DNA of 64,000 nucleotides from Paragordius varius (Eukaryota > Nematomorpha), in the NCBI GenBank assembly GCA_964247055.1, contig OZ176052.1, forward strand, positions 8,494,001 through 8,558,000. Reading direction: 5' to 3'. This document shows, one piece after another, positions 13,039 through 26,168 of this stretch (its first letter is position 1; the number at the start of each line of letters is the position of its first letter). The notes beneath the pieces are model-generated. The model was not told the DNA's origin, ran no database searches, and saw only the letters and a list, made by a program, of their open reading frames with translations. The position numbers were made by a program, and so were the translations under genes.

Positions 13039-16000
13039 TCACTGGTATGGTGGAGGGGGTGGTGGCATTTGTTGATTTGGATAAGGTTGTTGATATCCGG
13101 GTTGAGGATAATTTAGTTGATTTTGATGATGAACATCATTGATTCCTCCCATATTAACATTATATGATGCATTATAGGCATTCATGCCTGGGTAATTCAA
13201 GGGAAAATTATTTCCTGCAAAAGATTGTTGATATATGTTTGATTGGGGTGGTGCTTGTGATATAAAATTGTTTGGGTAACCACTATTATAATTCAAATCA
13301 TTTTGATAGCTGGAGGATAATAAATTATTATTTGTGCTGTTTAATATGGAGAGAGGGGGTAATGGTGGTGTCCCGATTGAGGAAGATCCTGGGAATATAC
13401 TGATATTACTATTATTTGGATCAGAAAAATGTGTAATTTTGACGCCATCATCGTGTTTAAGCGTAGGATTACTTAATCCTCCTACGCTAAAAGGTATGGG
13501 TGGTGGTGGTACAATATCGGTCAATGAGGAGTTGTTATTTGACGAGATATTGATTTTTGCAACATTTTGGTTATTTGAGTTAGAAAGAGAATAGGACTGA
13601 GTAAGCTTGCTGGTCGTAACCGTAGAAGTAGTGCAAGAGGTAGTAGATGAAACTTTATTTGCTTGAGCCAAAGCAGCAGCAAGCAAAACTTTCCCATTAA
13701 CATTCTCCAATTGCTTAGCAACAACTGGATCTAATTCAACGTTCACAAGGTTAGCTAGTTGAGCAAGGTTAAGTTTACGCTCCTAAAATATATGGTATAG
13801 TTTGTGTGAACATGTATGAATAGAATGTGATCAAATAACCTTAAAAATAAATTTTTTTTAAAGAGAATGTCTTTTTGCATACATTCCATTATAAAATGTT
13901 GATGTGGCCTCAATTGTTTCACAAGCATCCCATAAAAATTGTAATCTTAATATAACGCAAGAAAAGTCGATTACCTTCAATAATTTAGCAAGAAAAGCAA
14001 GTTGTTGAGCAGGTGTGGAGGCTGAATTCGGTTTTGTTGAGTTTGTCGTAGAATTAGACACACTTGATTGTGTTGATGATACATTCGCAGGCTATAATAA
14101 TAAACATTATAAAATGGGAAAAATAATCATATACGCATTGTATTTTACCTTGTCTTGTTTCGGAGCATTGACATCTAATAAAAATATATATTTTATGAGA
14201 AAGTGGTTGTTAAAAACACATCCACAAAAAAATCATATTAACTTAATCCTTTTCGTGCAAAAAACGCACGAAAAAATTAACAAAAAATGATAATTTTTAT
14301 TTTGTTAACCATTATTAGTTGGCATATAAATGCAAGAACGTTTATATATGGGTTAAAACTTAGCTAATTTCTAATGATGATGATAATATTTAAACAATTC
14401 TTTTTTGACCAATTTTAGGATTTATATCTTTTAAAATAACGTTAACATGTTTTATCTAAAATTTCTTTTGATTAAAGCAGAATGTTATAAGACAGTATTA
14501 ATATCTATTCAACAAATAAGAAATAAAAAAGCGTTGACTTACAGAAAAAGATCTGCATAAAACATAATTATACCTTTATTTATTGTTGCATTCTCTTTAA
14601 TCTTCGAAATACTGGAAAGGGAATTGATTGTATTAGCAGTGGTAGTATTCGAATTGGTGGAAGCCAAAGTTGTTAATGTTGTTCCTTTTTTCATAGCTTT
14701 TCTTCGGGCTTTACTCCACATTTCATGACAATCTTGATGATGTGGTAATCTAAAAAAATATGTTATATGCCTTAAATATATTATGTATATTATAATAAAA
14801 CCTAAAAAAACAATTGGAAGCGGGTTTATTTAGCAATAATCGAACTTAAGTAATGCATACATGGATTGTCTCATACTGAGTAAACTTTTGTCAAATGTGA
14901 AAATGAAAAAAATAGATATGGAATCAAAAAACGCATATCTGTAATATTTATGAAACGAATTGTGTGATTGATGCTACTCAAACTGTTAATATCTTTTTTT
15001 TCAATTCATTATCATTTTTTTTGCGAATAAAATTTACTGTGGTGGCTGCAAATTATGCGTATTAATATTGACTAGCCAGGTGTGATGCAAGGCATCCGAT
15101 GCTGAAATACGTTTATTAGGGTCCATATCTAACATTCGATCCAGCAAATCAACGGCTTGTGATGGTGCGCTAAACAATTAAAAAAATGGGTAATGTAATA
15201 TAATTTATAAAATAACAATTTTATCATAAGAAAGTAATGAAAATCATAAAGAGAAGTAACGTTATTCTGCCCAATAATTCAATCATTTAATTCACAATAA
15301 CAAATATTTAAATCGAGAGAGATAAAAATTATAATAATTTATAGATATTTCTAATGGTTATGATGTTAAAATTATATTTTCCTGATATTTTAAAAACCAT
15401 ACTTCAACAGTAATCGCATGTTCCCTTAAAAACGATAAAAATAAAATAAATATGAATAACTTAATAATATAAAAAATATTACAATGAAAACTCTTCCCGT
15501 AATCGTCTTTTATATGTCTTTTTCAATTTCATGGTTGAAAACAATGGCAAATTAACTACACCAGGCCAAGTGATGGGATTCGGATTGCCACATAATTTTG
15601 CGATTACTTCAAGTTGAGCATACTCTGTACTAGCTTGAAAGAGTGGTCTTTTGCAAAACATTTCCCCCAATATACATCTAAAAACATAATTAAAAAAATA
15701 GTCACTTTAAATAATAAATGACATACTTTTAACAAGATTTAATTATAATAAAAAAGGAAAAAAATAGACACACTAATATTAATCAATTTTTGCAAGAATA
15801 TATCATATTTATTCTCTTGATGAAGTAAATATCAAAATTCCCTAATTACAAAAAAGGACTATCAATAAAAAATTAAAAGATTTTACCCCAGGCTCCATAT
15901 GTCAACCGCTGGTCCATATCTTTCTTCACCCAAAAGTAGTTCTGGCGGTCGATACCACAACGTAATAACTTTATTTGTGTACGGTCTTTCCTTATCATCC

Positions 16001-18612
16001 GCATTAAATAAACGAGCCAAACCGAAATCGGCCAATTTTATTTGCCCTCTATAAAATATAAATTATTGAAGGTAGTTAAATATAAAAATCTACACTACTA
16101 AATTCGTTCCTATAACCATTTAAAAAATATAATTGGTTTTAACAGGTAATGCATATGAAAAAGCGAAATAAGGAACATATAATTCATCAAAAATTAAATC
16201 AACTAATCCAAAATCACCCTCAATAAGAACTAAAATAACCATCAATGTCCAAACCTTTTGCACACCATATCCCCAAAATAATGTAAATTATTTTTCATAT
16301 AATAAAACTTTGTAAAAATTGAAACATTTTACACTATCTACCTGTTATTAAGCAAAATGTTAGATCCTTTAATATCGCGATGCAAAAAATTTCGGGAATG
16401 ACAGTAGGCCAGCCCATCCAACAACTGTTTAATGTAGGATGCAATGTGTTGATGACTGAATGCAACCATACCGCTATCCAAAATGCCCATTAAATCATGG
16501 TCCATATACTCAAACACCAGGTAAAAGGCACCTAATAAATAATATGCAATATATATATATAATGGTTCCCAACCTTTTTTGTTGACGCCCCCAACGAATC
16601 GAGAAAAAAAAACTTACCATCTTTATGCTGTTTGAACTCAAGGGCATCCGCTTTATCCGTTACGATATCTTTCAAATTAATAATGTTTGGGTGTTGGAGT
16701 TGACATAAAATTTTTATTTCGCGAACGGCTGTGATGGGAAAACCTTCCTTTTCGTTTTCAAGACGGACCTTTTTAAGGGCAACGATATCACCTAAAAAAG
16801 TTATCATTAGAAATCAGTAATCAATAAAAAAATAATTTTCAAATAATATATAAATTGAAAATATATACCATCAATTTTATCTTGAGCTTTGTAAACTTGT
16901 CCATACGTGCCTTCCCCAATTTGTGCCATAATATCGTACATATCCAAATATTTCTTACCAAATGTATGTTTATATGCATTTTCTTTATCCAAAATGCTAT
17001 GAAATACAAATTAAATGACAATGTTTTGAAATATAATAAAAAGAGGATTATACATTTTAGGTTAAATGCATAAGTGCGTCAAAACAATAAATAAATTAAA
17101 TTATAATAATGTGCAAAATAGGCATTTATGAATAACTAGGTTGGTTGTTGCACAAATATTTAAAAAACGTGACTAAATATTGTGGTTTCCAGTTCATTCA
17201 AAATTACAAAATAAAACTTCCAGATCGAGGGTTTATGTCAAACGGCTGTAATTACCGTTATTTAAAGCATTTAAAATAAATAGCTAACAAATAATAAACA
17301 TAGGAGCTACTTTTCTCTAAAATACATACTTATAAATATAACAAAAAATAAATATCATATGGGTTATTAAAAATTAGAATTCGTCCAAAACATTTTTCGA
17401 TTAATTTCTTTTTTAATATATTTGAGAATTAATGTGTTTCACCAATAAAAAGAATTAATAGCAAAATATTCAGAACTATATAAATTACTACTAAAATATT
17501 AAAAAGGCGAGTGATATATTCTAAACAGTAAAATAATAACAAATTTTATATAATAGCGTCATTAAATTCCAAATTAATAATTTATCCAAAAAATAATATG
17601 TATTTACCAAATTTTTCCACGTAATATGTTGCGGTCAGCAAGAGGGATGGACGATGATGATGGTAACCTTTTTGCTTCATGAAATGATGAAATGTGCGTA
17701 GTATTAGAGCTCTGATGTAATAAAACTTTTGAATTTGTTTTATGATGATGGTGTTCATAATTATTGTTAGTTTCATCGCTATCAAAGATTGGAGGTAAGG
17801 GTAAAGATGTGATAGATTTTGTGGTCGTTACCGATGTGACAACAGATTCTGTAATAATATTGGGGGATTGGGTTTTTAATTCTTTCGATATAATATTCTT
17901 TAAAGGTGATAGGATAGATTTTTGCTTCTGTGTTGGATTTGAAGATTCTGGGGAAATATTGTTATGTAATTTAACTGTGCCTTCTGACTTTTCATCCACA
18001 TTAATTGATGATACGCTATCAGTTGGCAATTCTATATTAGTAATGTCAGTGTGGTTTATTGGAAGAGGTTCATTATTATTAATTTGTTTAAGTGGTTGGA
18101 TAACTTTTTCAATTTTAGGTTTTGATTTTTGGGATAATTTTTCAAGGGCTTCGCGGTCTTTACGTATTTCAGCAGCTAAATTTTCAGTGTATTGATTCCT
18201 CATGCGCAAAATGGCACTCAAATTGGAATCTTGGTCTTTAGAATGTTTTTTGTGCTTTTTATGCTTGTGGCTCTTTTTCGCTTTTTCATCATGATGCTTA
18301 GAACTTAACGGTTTGGGTGAAGGACTTCTTCGATTCCGATGATTAAACTCATAATCATGTTTATGCTTCTTTTCTTTTGGTTTATGCGTTCTAAAAGTTA
18401 ATCGAAAATATACCTATCCTTTTTTGAAAAATATGGACTTGGTGTTTTATCTCCGTGAATATCATCGTAGTGACGCTTTCTGGAAACACTATATAATAAA
18501 AAATATATAAATTATAAAACGATTTTAAGGTTTAATAGTGAATCACATACCTAGATGATAAACTTTCATCAGAACTTATATCTACATAAAAATTTTTTCG
18601 AGGTTTTGACAT
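13039..18612 (-). CDS. CDK12: CDK12/CDK13-type cyclin-dependent kinase
   Basis: Thirteen exons on the minus strand: 18612-18551, 18488-18414, 18390-17608, 16996-16869, 16791-16618, 16531-16342, 16048-15887, 15677-15483, 15169-15038, 14749-14574, 14174-14149, 14091-13975, 13782-13039. All junctions keep phase; 987 aa from ATG 18612-18610. Kinase domain about residues 325-625: P-loop GEGTYG (~334), PITAVRE cyclin-facing helix (~368), [18 protein letters not shown] catalytic loop, ADFGLAR (~478), and the C-terminal [17 protein letters not shown] typical of CDK12/13. With cyclin K these kinases phosphorylate Ser2 of the RNA polymerase II CTD during elongation. The N-terminus has only a Lys/His-rich tract ([15 protein letters not shown]) instead of the long RS domain of vertebrate CDK12. 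The C-tail is Asn/Gln/Pro-rich and ends in a poly-Pro stretch before YQ. Intron 2 (18413-18391) is 23 nt. Confidence 0.93.
16562..16617. repeat. hAT-end-like fragment in CDK12 intron
   Basis: The 86-nt intron 16532-16617 contains GGTTCCCAACCTTTTTTG followed by GACGCCCCC. This resembles the terminal sequence of many animal hAT elements and sits next to the exon 5 donor. Only one end is present. Confidence 0.3.
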
Positions 18613-18937
18613 ACTCGCTTAAATAGGAGTTTAGTTGTATTAATTGTAAATATTAAATTTTTAAATTAATTTTTTAATATTTCTGATGAGTTAAACATTC
18701 AGTAGAATTTTAATAATCAACATTTATATGCATTTTATTTTATTATGTCATTCCTAGAGAATTTTTTTTTAACAATTATCTTTTAATGATCAAAAATTTG
18801 GATATATTATATGACTAAATAATTTTACAAACTTAGGTAATAGTTTATTTCTTATAGAATATACTATTTTAATCTGCAGACTTTTTACTTAATGATATCA
18901 ATTTAGTTTGTAACTAAATGCTTTCATATTTTGGGAT

Positions 18938-19069
18938 ATGAACTTTGTGAATCCGGATATGAAAGCGAAGTTGCCACAGGTTTTACCAAATGTAACATAT
19001 GTAAATGTAGATGATTCCAAAAAGGATATTGATGTAGGGAATCCATTTGATGCTTTAGAGTTAACCTAA
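18938..19069 (+). other. Short ORF of unknown status
   Basis: Forty-three codons from ATG to TAA, ending DVGNPFDALELT. The composition looks less AT-driven than its surroundings. It lies divergently upstream of CDK12, and a 21-nt GT...AG segment (18837-18857) lies just upstream, so it could be the last exon of a small multi-exon gene. I recognise no family. It may equally be chance. Confidence 0.2.
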
Positions 19070-19465
19070 ATAACCTCTAGATCTAATAAATAATAATTTA
19101 TTTTATAAAAAGATGTCAGAAACATTTTAAAAAATCTAAAAAATATACTAGGTTAGCATCCATAACTTCCCAATTTTGATTGTAGAGGAGATATTTCCAC
19201 TATGCCTTTCATTCAAAAAAAAATCCAGGTATCCAGAAAGGGAATGACAGGCTCGCGAGCCCGAAGCGATCCACAACAAAAAAATATAAACACAAACTAT
19301 TCCTCATTTTAATTTAAATTAAAAAATTAAAAAAGCAGTATTCTTATCATTTTAATAAAGAGATGCAAATTAACGTATATTTAAGTTGTATAAAAGTATA
19401 ATTAAAATTGTATTTTATAAAATATATTAACAGTTATAAAAACATATTTTTATACAGTTATGTCA

Positions 19466-19800
19466 TACCACAGTGGTGATACTTAATTGGTACGGGCGGC
19501 GTGCGGCCCCAAAAGTGCTTTTTATAAAATCGAATTAATATTTCTTCAAGTAAAATTACTATTAACACTTGGATACAACACCATTTCAGCCCTTCGATTC
19601 AAATTGTGGTAGTTGGATACCCCAGGCCTGTTTAAAATTACATTCTTTAAAAAATATGAAAGGAATCTAATCCCATGGCGAAATTTTGCACTTATATAAC
19701 ATTTTTAAACCAAAATATATAAAAAAATTTATTCAAATGATATTACTTATTTTAAGCTAAAACCGAAAAGTATAAATTTAGTCAACGTGTCATGTGCAGT
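19466..19800 (+). repeat. Family X repeat fragment with hAT-like neighbour
   Basis: CTTCGATTCAAATTG at about 19595, followed by GGATACCCCAGGC and the interior ATTTTGCACTTATATAACAT, matches the left part of the family X copy at 42315. The shared sequence also extends left of the motif (AACACTTGGATACAACAC). Just before it, from about 19466, is CAGTGGTGATAC...GCGGCCCC, which resembles the CAGTGGTACTC start of the hAT element at 42794. Confidence 0.5.
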
Positions 19801-20580
19801 GGCGGATCAAATTCCTATTAATTATTATATTTAAAAATGATATTTACATTACTTGGCATCCTGAATCAAAAGTTTATGCGTTCCTGGTATTTTTATATAT
19901 GATAAACCCACCCGTCCACCCTAACCACCGCCAATTCCTTAATATTAACGATTTTTGAACTTTAAAATAATTAAATAACTTATTAAGAGCATGTATTAAT
20001 CAGAAAATCATGTTTTAAAATTCGTTTTCTCGATTTTGCGTGAAAATTTTCTAATATCTTTTATATATATTAAATCCGCCATCTCCGCTTTAATTTCTAG
20101 TAATAAATTGCTCAATCTTTTATTAGCTATCTTGCTTCTAATATAATTTTTAATTATCTTAAACTTTATATATAAACGTTCGAATGTAGCAACCGTAACT
20201 GGTAGACTCAAAAGCAATAATAAAGCTGTTATTACTTCATCACAACTGGCTGATACTGTTGGGTACTTAATAATTAATAGCTCTGCAAATTACCTGGCAT
20301 TGTTAATTTGAGCGATCACCCTTCGGCAAATTAGAAACTCACACTATTTGAATCAGAAAATATTCACTCAAATCGTTTGGATAATTAATTGTTAATTTTT
20401 TATCTGAATTAATAATATCTATTTCACTCATTTTAGTTAACTTTGAGGGAAGCACAAAAGATATGTCCTCTAGGCTATAAAAGCTGCCGAATCTGTTTTT
20501 TTGAAAAATTACAATATCTAAAATTTTATTGAAAACATTTACTCTAAACTTATCACCTAAATTAGATAATCTATGGCATC

Positions 20581-21880
20581 TGTCAAAATTTTGTGAATTC
20601 TAATAAAACAATAATACTATAATTATTAACAAAATAATTTAGGACTTAAAATTGAATGGCTTCACTTAATTTTTGGTTTCAACCTATACTCATTTATTTA
20701 TGTTAAAACTATTTTCATTTTTTAAAGTGTTAACTGGAGAGAATTCAAAGGTGTTTATAAATTATCAACTTATAATAAAATCGCTTATTGAAATAGGGAA
20801 AAAATGTATTTTTTCGCTTTTTCTTCCTTTCAATCAATTTTTACTCTTTGCCAGTATACTACAATCAGGCAATTACAAATATATCTGTAAATAAAAAAGG
20901 TGATAAATTTTGTGCCCCCCGCAAAATATAAAGGGGCCCAAATTTTATATAAATAATAAAAAAGACCCCTGTTTTGCCTTGAACACCCCCCGCACTGCTC
21001 TCCTTAGCACCCCGTAGTTTCGCCAGTGGTCATGTGTGCAATGGTAAAATTGAAAAATAATACAAAATAATCCGCTCTTTCTATTTCTATCAATGTTAGA
21101 TGTAATTTAGATAAAAAATAGCTTTTTTTTATTACCCTTAAAATTAAATGAAGACGATATTTTACAAAAATTTTGTGAAATTAAAATAAACGTAGTTTGA
21201 CATGGAACTTTTTTTACTAAACAAAATTTTATTTAGATATTTTGGCATATATATATATATATATATTATATTTTGATGCATAAATTTAAACTGGGACCGT
21301 TTCCTTCAGTACTTTTCTTGTTTACATATCCCATAGCTCGATTTTGTTAATGAATAACAGTTTTAAAAGTTTATATAATTATGACTTTTATAGTCTAAAA
21401 TTGGGACAGGTCGAAAACAGATTGGAAGAAACAGCAGAAACTACGGAGAGCTAGGGGGAGCAATGCGGGGGGGCCCAAGGCAAAACAGGGGCCCTTTTTT
21501 ATTATTTGTATTAAATTTAGGCTTCATTTCTTTAAAAATTATTACTTTTTTTTATTTACAGATATAAGTAATGATTGCCTGATTGTAAGTATACTGGCAA
21601 AGAACAAAGATAATTTTTATTGATTGAAAGGAAGAAAAGGCGAAAAAATGCATTTTTTTCACTAGCTCAATAAGCGGTTTTTTTATAAGTTGATAATTAA
21701 AAAACACCTTTATCTCCAATTAACACCTTATAAAAGCAAAAATAACTAAAAAATAAATAAATGAGTATAGATAGCTGACATCAAAAATTAAGTGAAGCTT
21801 ATAAATTTTCAAGTCCTTTATTTTTTTATTATATTATATTTTAAAAGAATTCACAAAATTTTGACAGATTTAATTTTTTA
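20581..21880. repeat. Long fold-back (inverted repeat), arms about 430 bp
   Basis: Left arm 20581-21020 reads TGTCAAAATTTTGTGAATTC ... GACCCCTGTTTTGCC. Right arm 21435-21880 carries the reverse complement (GGCAAAACAGGGGCCC ... GAATTCACAAAATTTTGACA) with scattered differences. The roughly 410-bp spacer matches the interior of family X (AGATATTTTGGCATATATA, compare 42710). The ORF at 20673-20894 is an artefact of the left arm. No coding content seen. Confidence 0.7.
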
Positions 21881-22220
21881 CCTCTTTAAAATAATTACAA
21901 ATAAAATCTCATTTGCAATAATATATTATAGCTTAATAATATATTTTGTTTTTTAATGTGGTGTGAAAGACAGTTTACATATTTTAATATTTATAAGGAA
22001 ATGGGTATTTAATATTATTGAGTTAAAGGAAGAGAGAGCAAAAAATGCATCATTTTCACTATCCATTAAATTTTAGCCATAATGATATTGTTTGTTCCTA
22101 TATTAATTTCTGGCAGTTTCAATAGTGGAAAAAAAGAAGGGAAAAAAGAAAAACATTCATCATAACAATATTCTTTAACAAATCCCAATTTATTTATTTT
22201 GATTATATAATATGCAATTT

Positions 22221-22404
22221 AATGCAAGCTAACTCACATAAATGTTGGCCAATTCATAATATAGCAAAGTATGATAAATAACAATAATTTTGTAAAAAAT
22301 GTTTTTCAAAGCATACATGGTGAATGAACATTACACATAATGATTGTTATTTCACATACTTTACTGCAAAGTGAATTGGCCAACATATGTTAGCTGGTAT
22401 ACAT
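22221..22404. repeat. Short hairpin MITE
   Basis: Arms of about 60 bp: the left arm contains ATGTTGGCCAATTCA, the right arm TGAATTGGCCAACAT. The central loop is AT-rich. A compact 185-bp inverted repeat. Confidence 0.6.
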
Positions 22405-22539
22405 TAAAGTGCATTATTTTCTAATGTTTTTTAACCTTTGATGCTTGTTATTTTTCAAATATTTTTAGTTCTAAAACATAAATTTTCACCACACACTAAG
22501 GAATCGGCAATTTTTTTAGCGAACCCTGCTCAAAATTTA

Positions 22540-23536
22540 AAAATCTTGGCGGTCCGCACTGGTTATTTTGGTCCTTGTGAGTGATTTATGAATGCATACT
22601 TTTTGTGGTAACGGCTCCATATCAGAAAATGGCAAAATTTGCGCTTAATGTCATAAAAAAATTTTTGGTGAAGCTAGAGGCTTCATTCCAAAAAATATAA
22701 CTAAAGTACATTATAAACTACATATAAATAGTAAAGCAATTTTATATTGGAGTGTGCTCCGAAAGTCTCAAATTTTTCGACTCGTTTAAAATGGGCAAGT
22801 TTTCTTTAAAAAGGCAAAAAGCCGATATTACGCTATAGATTCTAAATATAATTTTTCAAAAATATTTTTATGATAATGCTTAAACTGATGAATTTAATTT
22901 TTATCATTTCGTTAAAGCTTACTTTATATTATTTTGAAACATGGAACCGATAGAATAATTTCAGATATAAAGACACTTCTTATGTATATAATGGAAGTTG
23001 TTAAACATTTTCCCATACATTTAATCAAATATTCTTTCGTCTTCAAACAATGAATTTTTACAAAAATTTAATATAATTTATGAAAACAAACTTTTAAAAT
23101 TTTGAGGCGTTGGAAGCGTTCAGCATAATTAAATTTATTTAATAATATCCTATAGCATTTTTATACCGTTTCCATTATGCCTTAAAATGGTATGAAGTAC
23201 GCTTCAACAAAATTTTAATAAAAATCAAAAATTTTAAAATAAGTATGCATTTTTTTAAAATATTTTTGTTGATTGCAAATTTTTTATTAAATTATAATTT
23301 TTATTGCAAAATCCTGCATGAGAAAAATAGCGTGATTTGAATAGATAATTTGAACCTGACCCATAGCGAAATTCAATCATATTTCCCTATTTTTTACACC
23401 AGATTTTTGGTATGGAATATCAAATGACATTATTAAATATTCATAAGTTCATTAACAAATAAAAATATTCAACAGATAATTTTAAATTTAGAATAATCTA
23501 TGTACACTATATATATCATATTTAATTATGGATATA
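22540..23536 (+). repeat. Diverged family Z fragment
   Basis: Shares phrases with the TIR elements at 37137 and 46227 and with 39250-40010: GAGGCTTCATTCCAAAAA, CGAAAGTCTCAAATTTTT and a GAAGTACGCTTCAACAAAAT segment. Ends are not defined. Non-coding. Confidence 0.45.
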
Positions 23537-25603
23537 TCTATATATTTATAAAAATGGAAAATGATGGCTTTGTAATCTGTTTCCGGAAAACCGGTAGACC
23601 CATTCAAATTCAAAGGTCAACTTAATCATTGATAAATGCCTCGACAATAGCTTCGCCCTTTTGGAATCAGGCCCCCAGTTCAGGCCCCTTCCGTGTAAAA
23701 ATCGGGTTCATTTGAAAACAGAAGTCCACAAAAATCGTGTCTTTGAGAAAATTTTCCGGAAAACATGTTGGACTATTCGATTTCAAATATGAGTTTTTTT
23801 ACTTATTTTCAATTGCGAACACGCTTTAATTTAGGCCCTCTTTTTATCCGTTCCCCCAGTAAAATGCCATTTTTTCAAAAAATATATTTTTGAATCTATT
23901 TTTCCTCCAAAATATTCCCTGTTAAAAGGCAAAAATTTTAGTCGTGGTTTTTTTTATTGCGCTGGGTAAGGAGATACCCGCTAAAAACTGCCCCGTCATA
24001 TCGATACAGCGTGATTTTGGAGGTAAATTTTAGAAAACCTATCCGGCCATATGAGTTCAATAGCTACTTAAAATACTACCCATGACCAGACAAACATTTA
24101 GGTGGTGCGGTTTTATAAAATTATCCGTTAATTAGGCCCTTCACGCCTTGAAAAATGCGCCACCATAGAATGGTTTATCAGTTTTGAGGCAATTTTTCCA
24201 AAAACTAATGAGAGAATATGGAATCAATCGTGATTCCAGATTTTTTGTAAAAAGGCAAAAAAAATTTTTTGTATCAGCATCTGGGTAGGGAGCTACCCGC
24301 CAAAAACTGCGCCACCATATCGAAATTGCTTAGTTAAGCGTTAATTTTCAGAAAATTTATCAGGCCATATAAGTCTAATAAAAGCCTGAAATATTACCCG
24401 TAAAAAGGCGAAAATTTAAGTAGAGCGGTTTTATTAAATTACCCCTTAATTAAGTGCCCTTGCCCTGAAAAATGCGCCACCATAGAAGGACTTTTTGGTT
24501 TTGAGGGAATTTTTTGCCACGAGGGCACATGGAATCAATTATGATTCCAGGTAATACCCGAATTAAGTCAAAAAATTTAATCGAGGGTTTTTTGTTTCGC
24601 TCCTGGTTAAAGGGCTACCTGCGTAAAACTGCGTCACCATATCGATTCAGCATGCTTTTGGAGCCAAATTTCTGAAAACTATGAGATTATGTGAGTTCAA
24701 TAAGGGCCTAAAATATTTATAACCCCTTAAAAAAATATTTTATTATAGTGGGTTATTATAATGAGTCGCTAAGTAAAGTTTTACGCCCAGAAAAATGCGT
24801 CACCATAGAACAATTTTTTAGTTTTGCAGCAATATTTCCAAGAACTTATAGGAAATATGAACCATGATAATTCCAGATATTTACCATATAAAGGCAATTT
24901 TTTATATCTGCCTCTGGGTAAGGAGCTACCCGCCAAAAACTGCGCCACTATATAGAAATTGCGTTTTCGGAGCTAATTTAACAAAATTTATGAAGCCATA
25001 TGACGTCATTAAAAGCTTGAAATATTACCCGTAACTAGGTAAAAATGAAGGTCAAACCTTTTTTATTAGCCGTTAATTTGTTGCCTTTATGCCCTAAAAA
25101 TACGCCAACATATAACGATTTTTTGTTGAGGTATTTTATCAGATAACCCATGAGACGATGGTCTCAAATATATGCCCTTTAAAGGTAAAGAATTTAACTC
25201 AGCGCTTTTTTCATATAGTATGGGTAGGGGTCTACCGGTTTAAAACTGAGACGCCCTACAAAAATAGCGTGGTTTTGGAGCTAATTTTCAAAAACTTGAA
25301 GCCATACGAGTTCAATAAAGTCTTTAAATAAACCCATAAAAAGGTAAAATTATAGTAAGCCGGTTATTTCGTTAGCCGTCAATTTGGGGCCTTCACACCA
25401 ATAAAGAATATATTAGTATGAATGCACAGTTAATTTTATGAAGCACCGTTTTGAAAATTCCATGAGATCATAACTATTAAATAATGTTACGAAATAATCC
25501 ACATATATGGATCACAATTTTGTTGATCCCTTTTTTCAAATAGCTTCCCCCAAGAAGTCTGAAGGACTTCTTCGTGCAGCGTACAGCCCAAGATTTACGC
25601 TTA
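23537..25603 (+). mobile_element. Non-autonomous Helitron-like element 1
   Basis: The 5' end TCTATATATTTATAAAAATG also occurs, inverted, at 41224. The 3' end has a hairpin, AGAAGTCTGAAGGACTTCT, then a GTGCAGCGTACAGC stem and ATTTACGC before the terminus. Element 2 ends in the same order with better-preserved hairpins and a CTAG terminus. No Rep/helicase coding is visible. The interior is a tandem array of roughly 315-bp units (separate entry). Confidence 0.6.
23935..25330 (+). repeat. Tandem array, period about 315 bp, inside Helitron-like element 1
   Basis: The unit carries two landmarks: GCGCCACCATAGAA (near 24157, 24474, 24797, diverged near 25093) and GGAGCTACCCGCCAAAAACT followed by GCGCCACCATATCG (near 23990, 24309, 24631, 24942, 25251). 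Spacing is 295-325 bp, about four to five diverged units. Further units occur at 27480-27705 and 28205-28530. Confidence 0.75.
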
Positions 25604-25879
25604 TATTATTAGTAATAACAATTCACGGATTTAACATTGTTTTATCAAAACATTATTAATCCGTCATTCACCATTACAATATCAATATTTTATGTTTCTT
25701 TGACAAAAATAATGCTGTTTAGTTATAAATTGATTGAGGTATTACTAAGCAGGTATACCCAAAATCTAGGGTAATTTTAATTCATTTTAATTTTATTAAT
25801 GTCAATTAAGTTTAATATAAAAATTAGTATAATCGACTGCATTTATAGTGTTGGATGTGTATATGTATATATACATATA

Positions 25880-26168
25880 TAGTAAAAACTGAAATTATAC
25901 AGACAAAACGTAAAAATATAAGGACAAAATTTTTTCTAAAAGACAACCATACTTTTTGATTGAATAATTTAAATTTAATACATTGTTTTTTATTTCCGAA
26001 CTATAGAAAGAGATATATATTAGTAGCACAATCAATTCTATGTCTTACAATTGTAACTAAATAGCTTATGTAGGAATAATTAAGGTTTTAAAAAGTATGA
26101 TTGTGTTTTGAAAAAAATATTTGTCTTTATATTTTTACGTTTTGTCCGTATAATTTCAGTTTTTACTG
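25880..26168. repeat. MITE family T copy
   Basis: Left end AGTAAAAACTGAAATTATAC. Right end is its inverse, GTATAATTTCAGTTTTTACT, then G and TA. Both termini are inverted for about 80 bp, through the AAAAGACAACCATAC / GTATGATTGTGTTTT segment. 289 bp, non-coding, Tc1/mariner-like ends with TA flanks. Confidence 0.75.

Noticed and set aside
23935-25330. CRISPR-like array
   Set aside because: Whole units of about 315 bp repeat, with no short direct repeats or unique spacers, in a eukaryotic genome.
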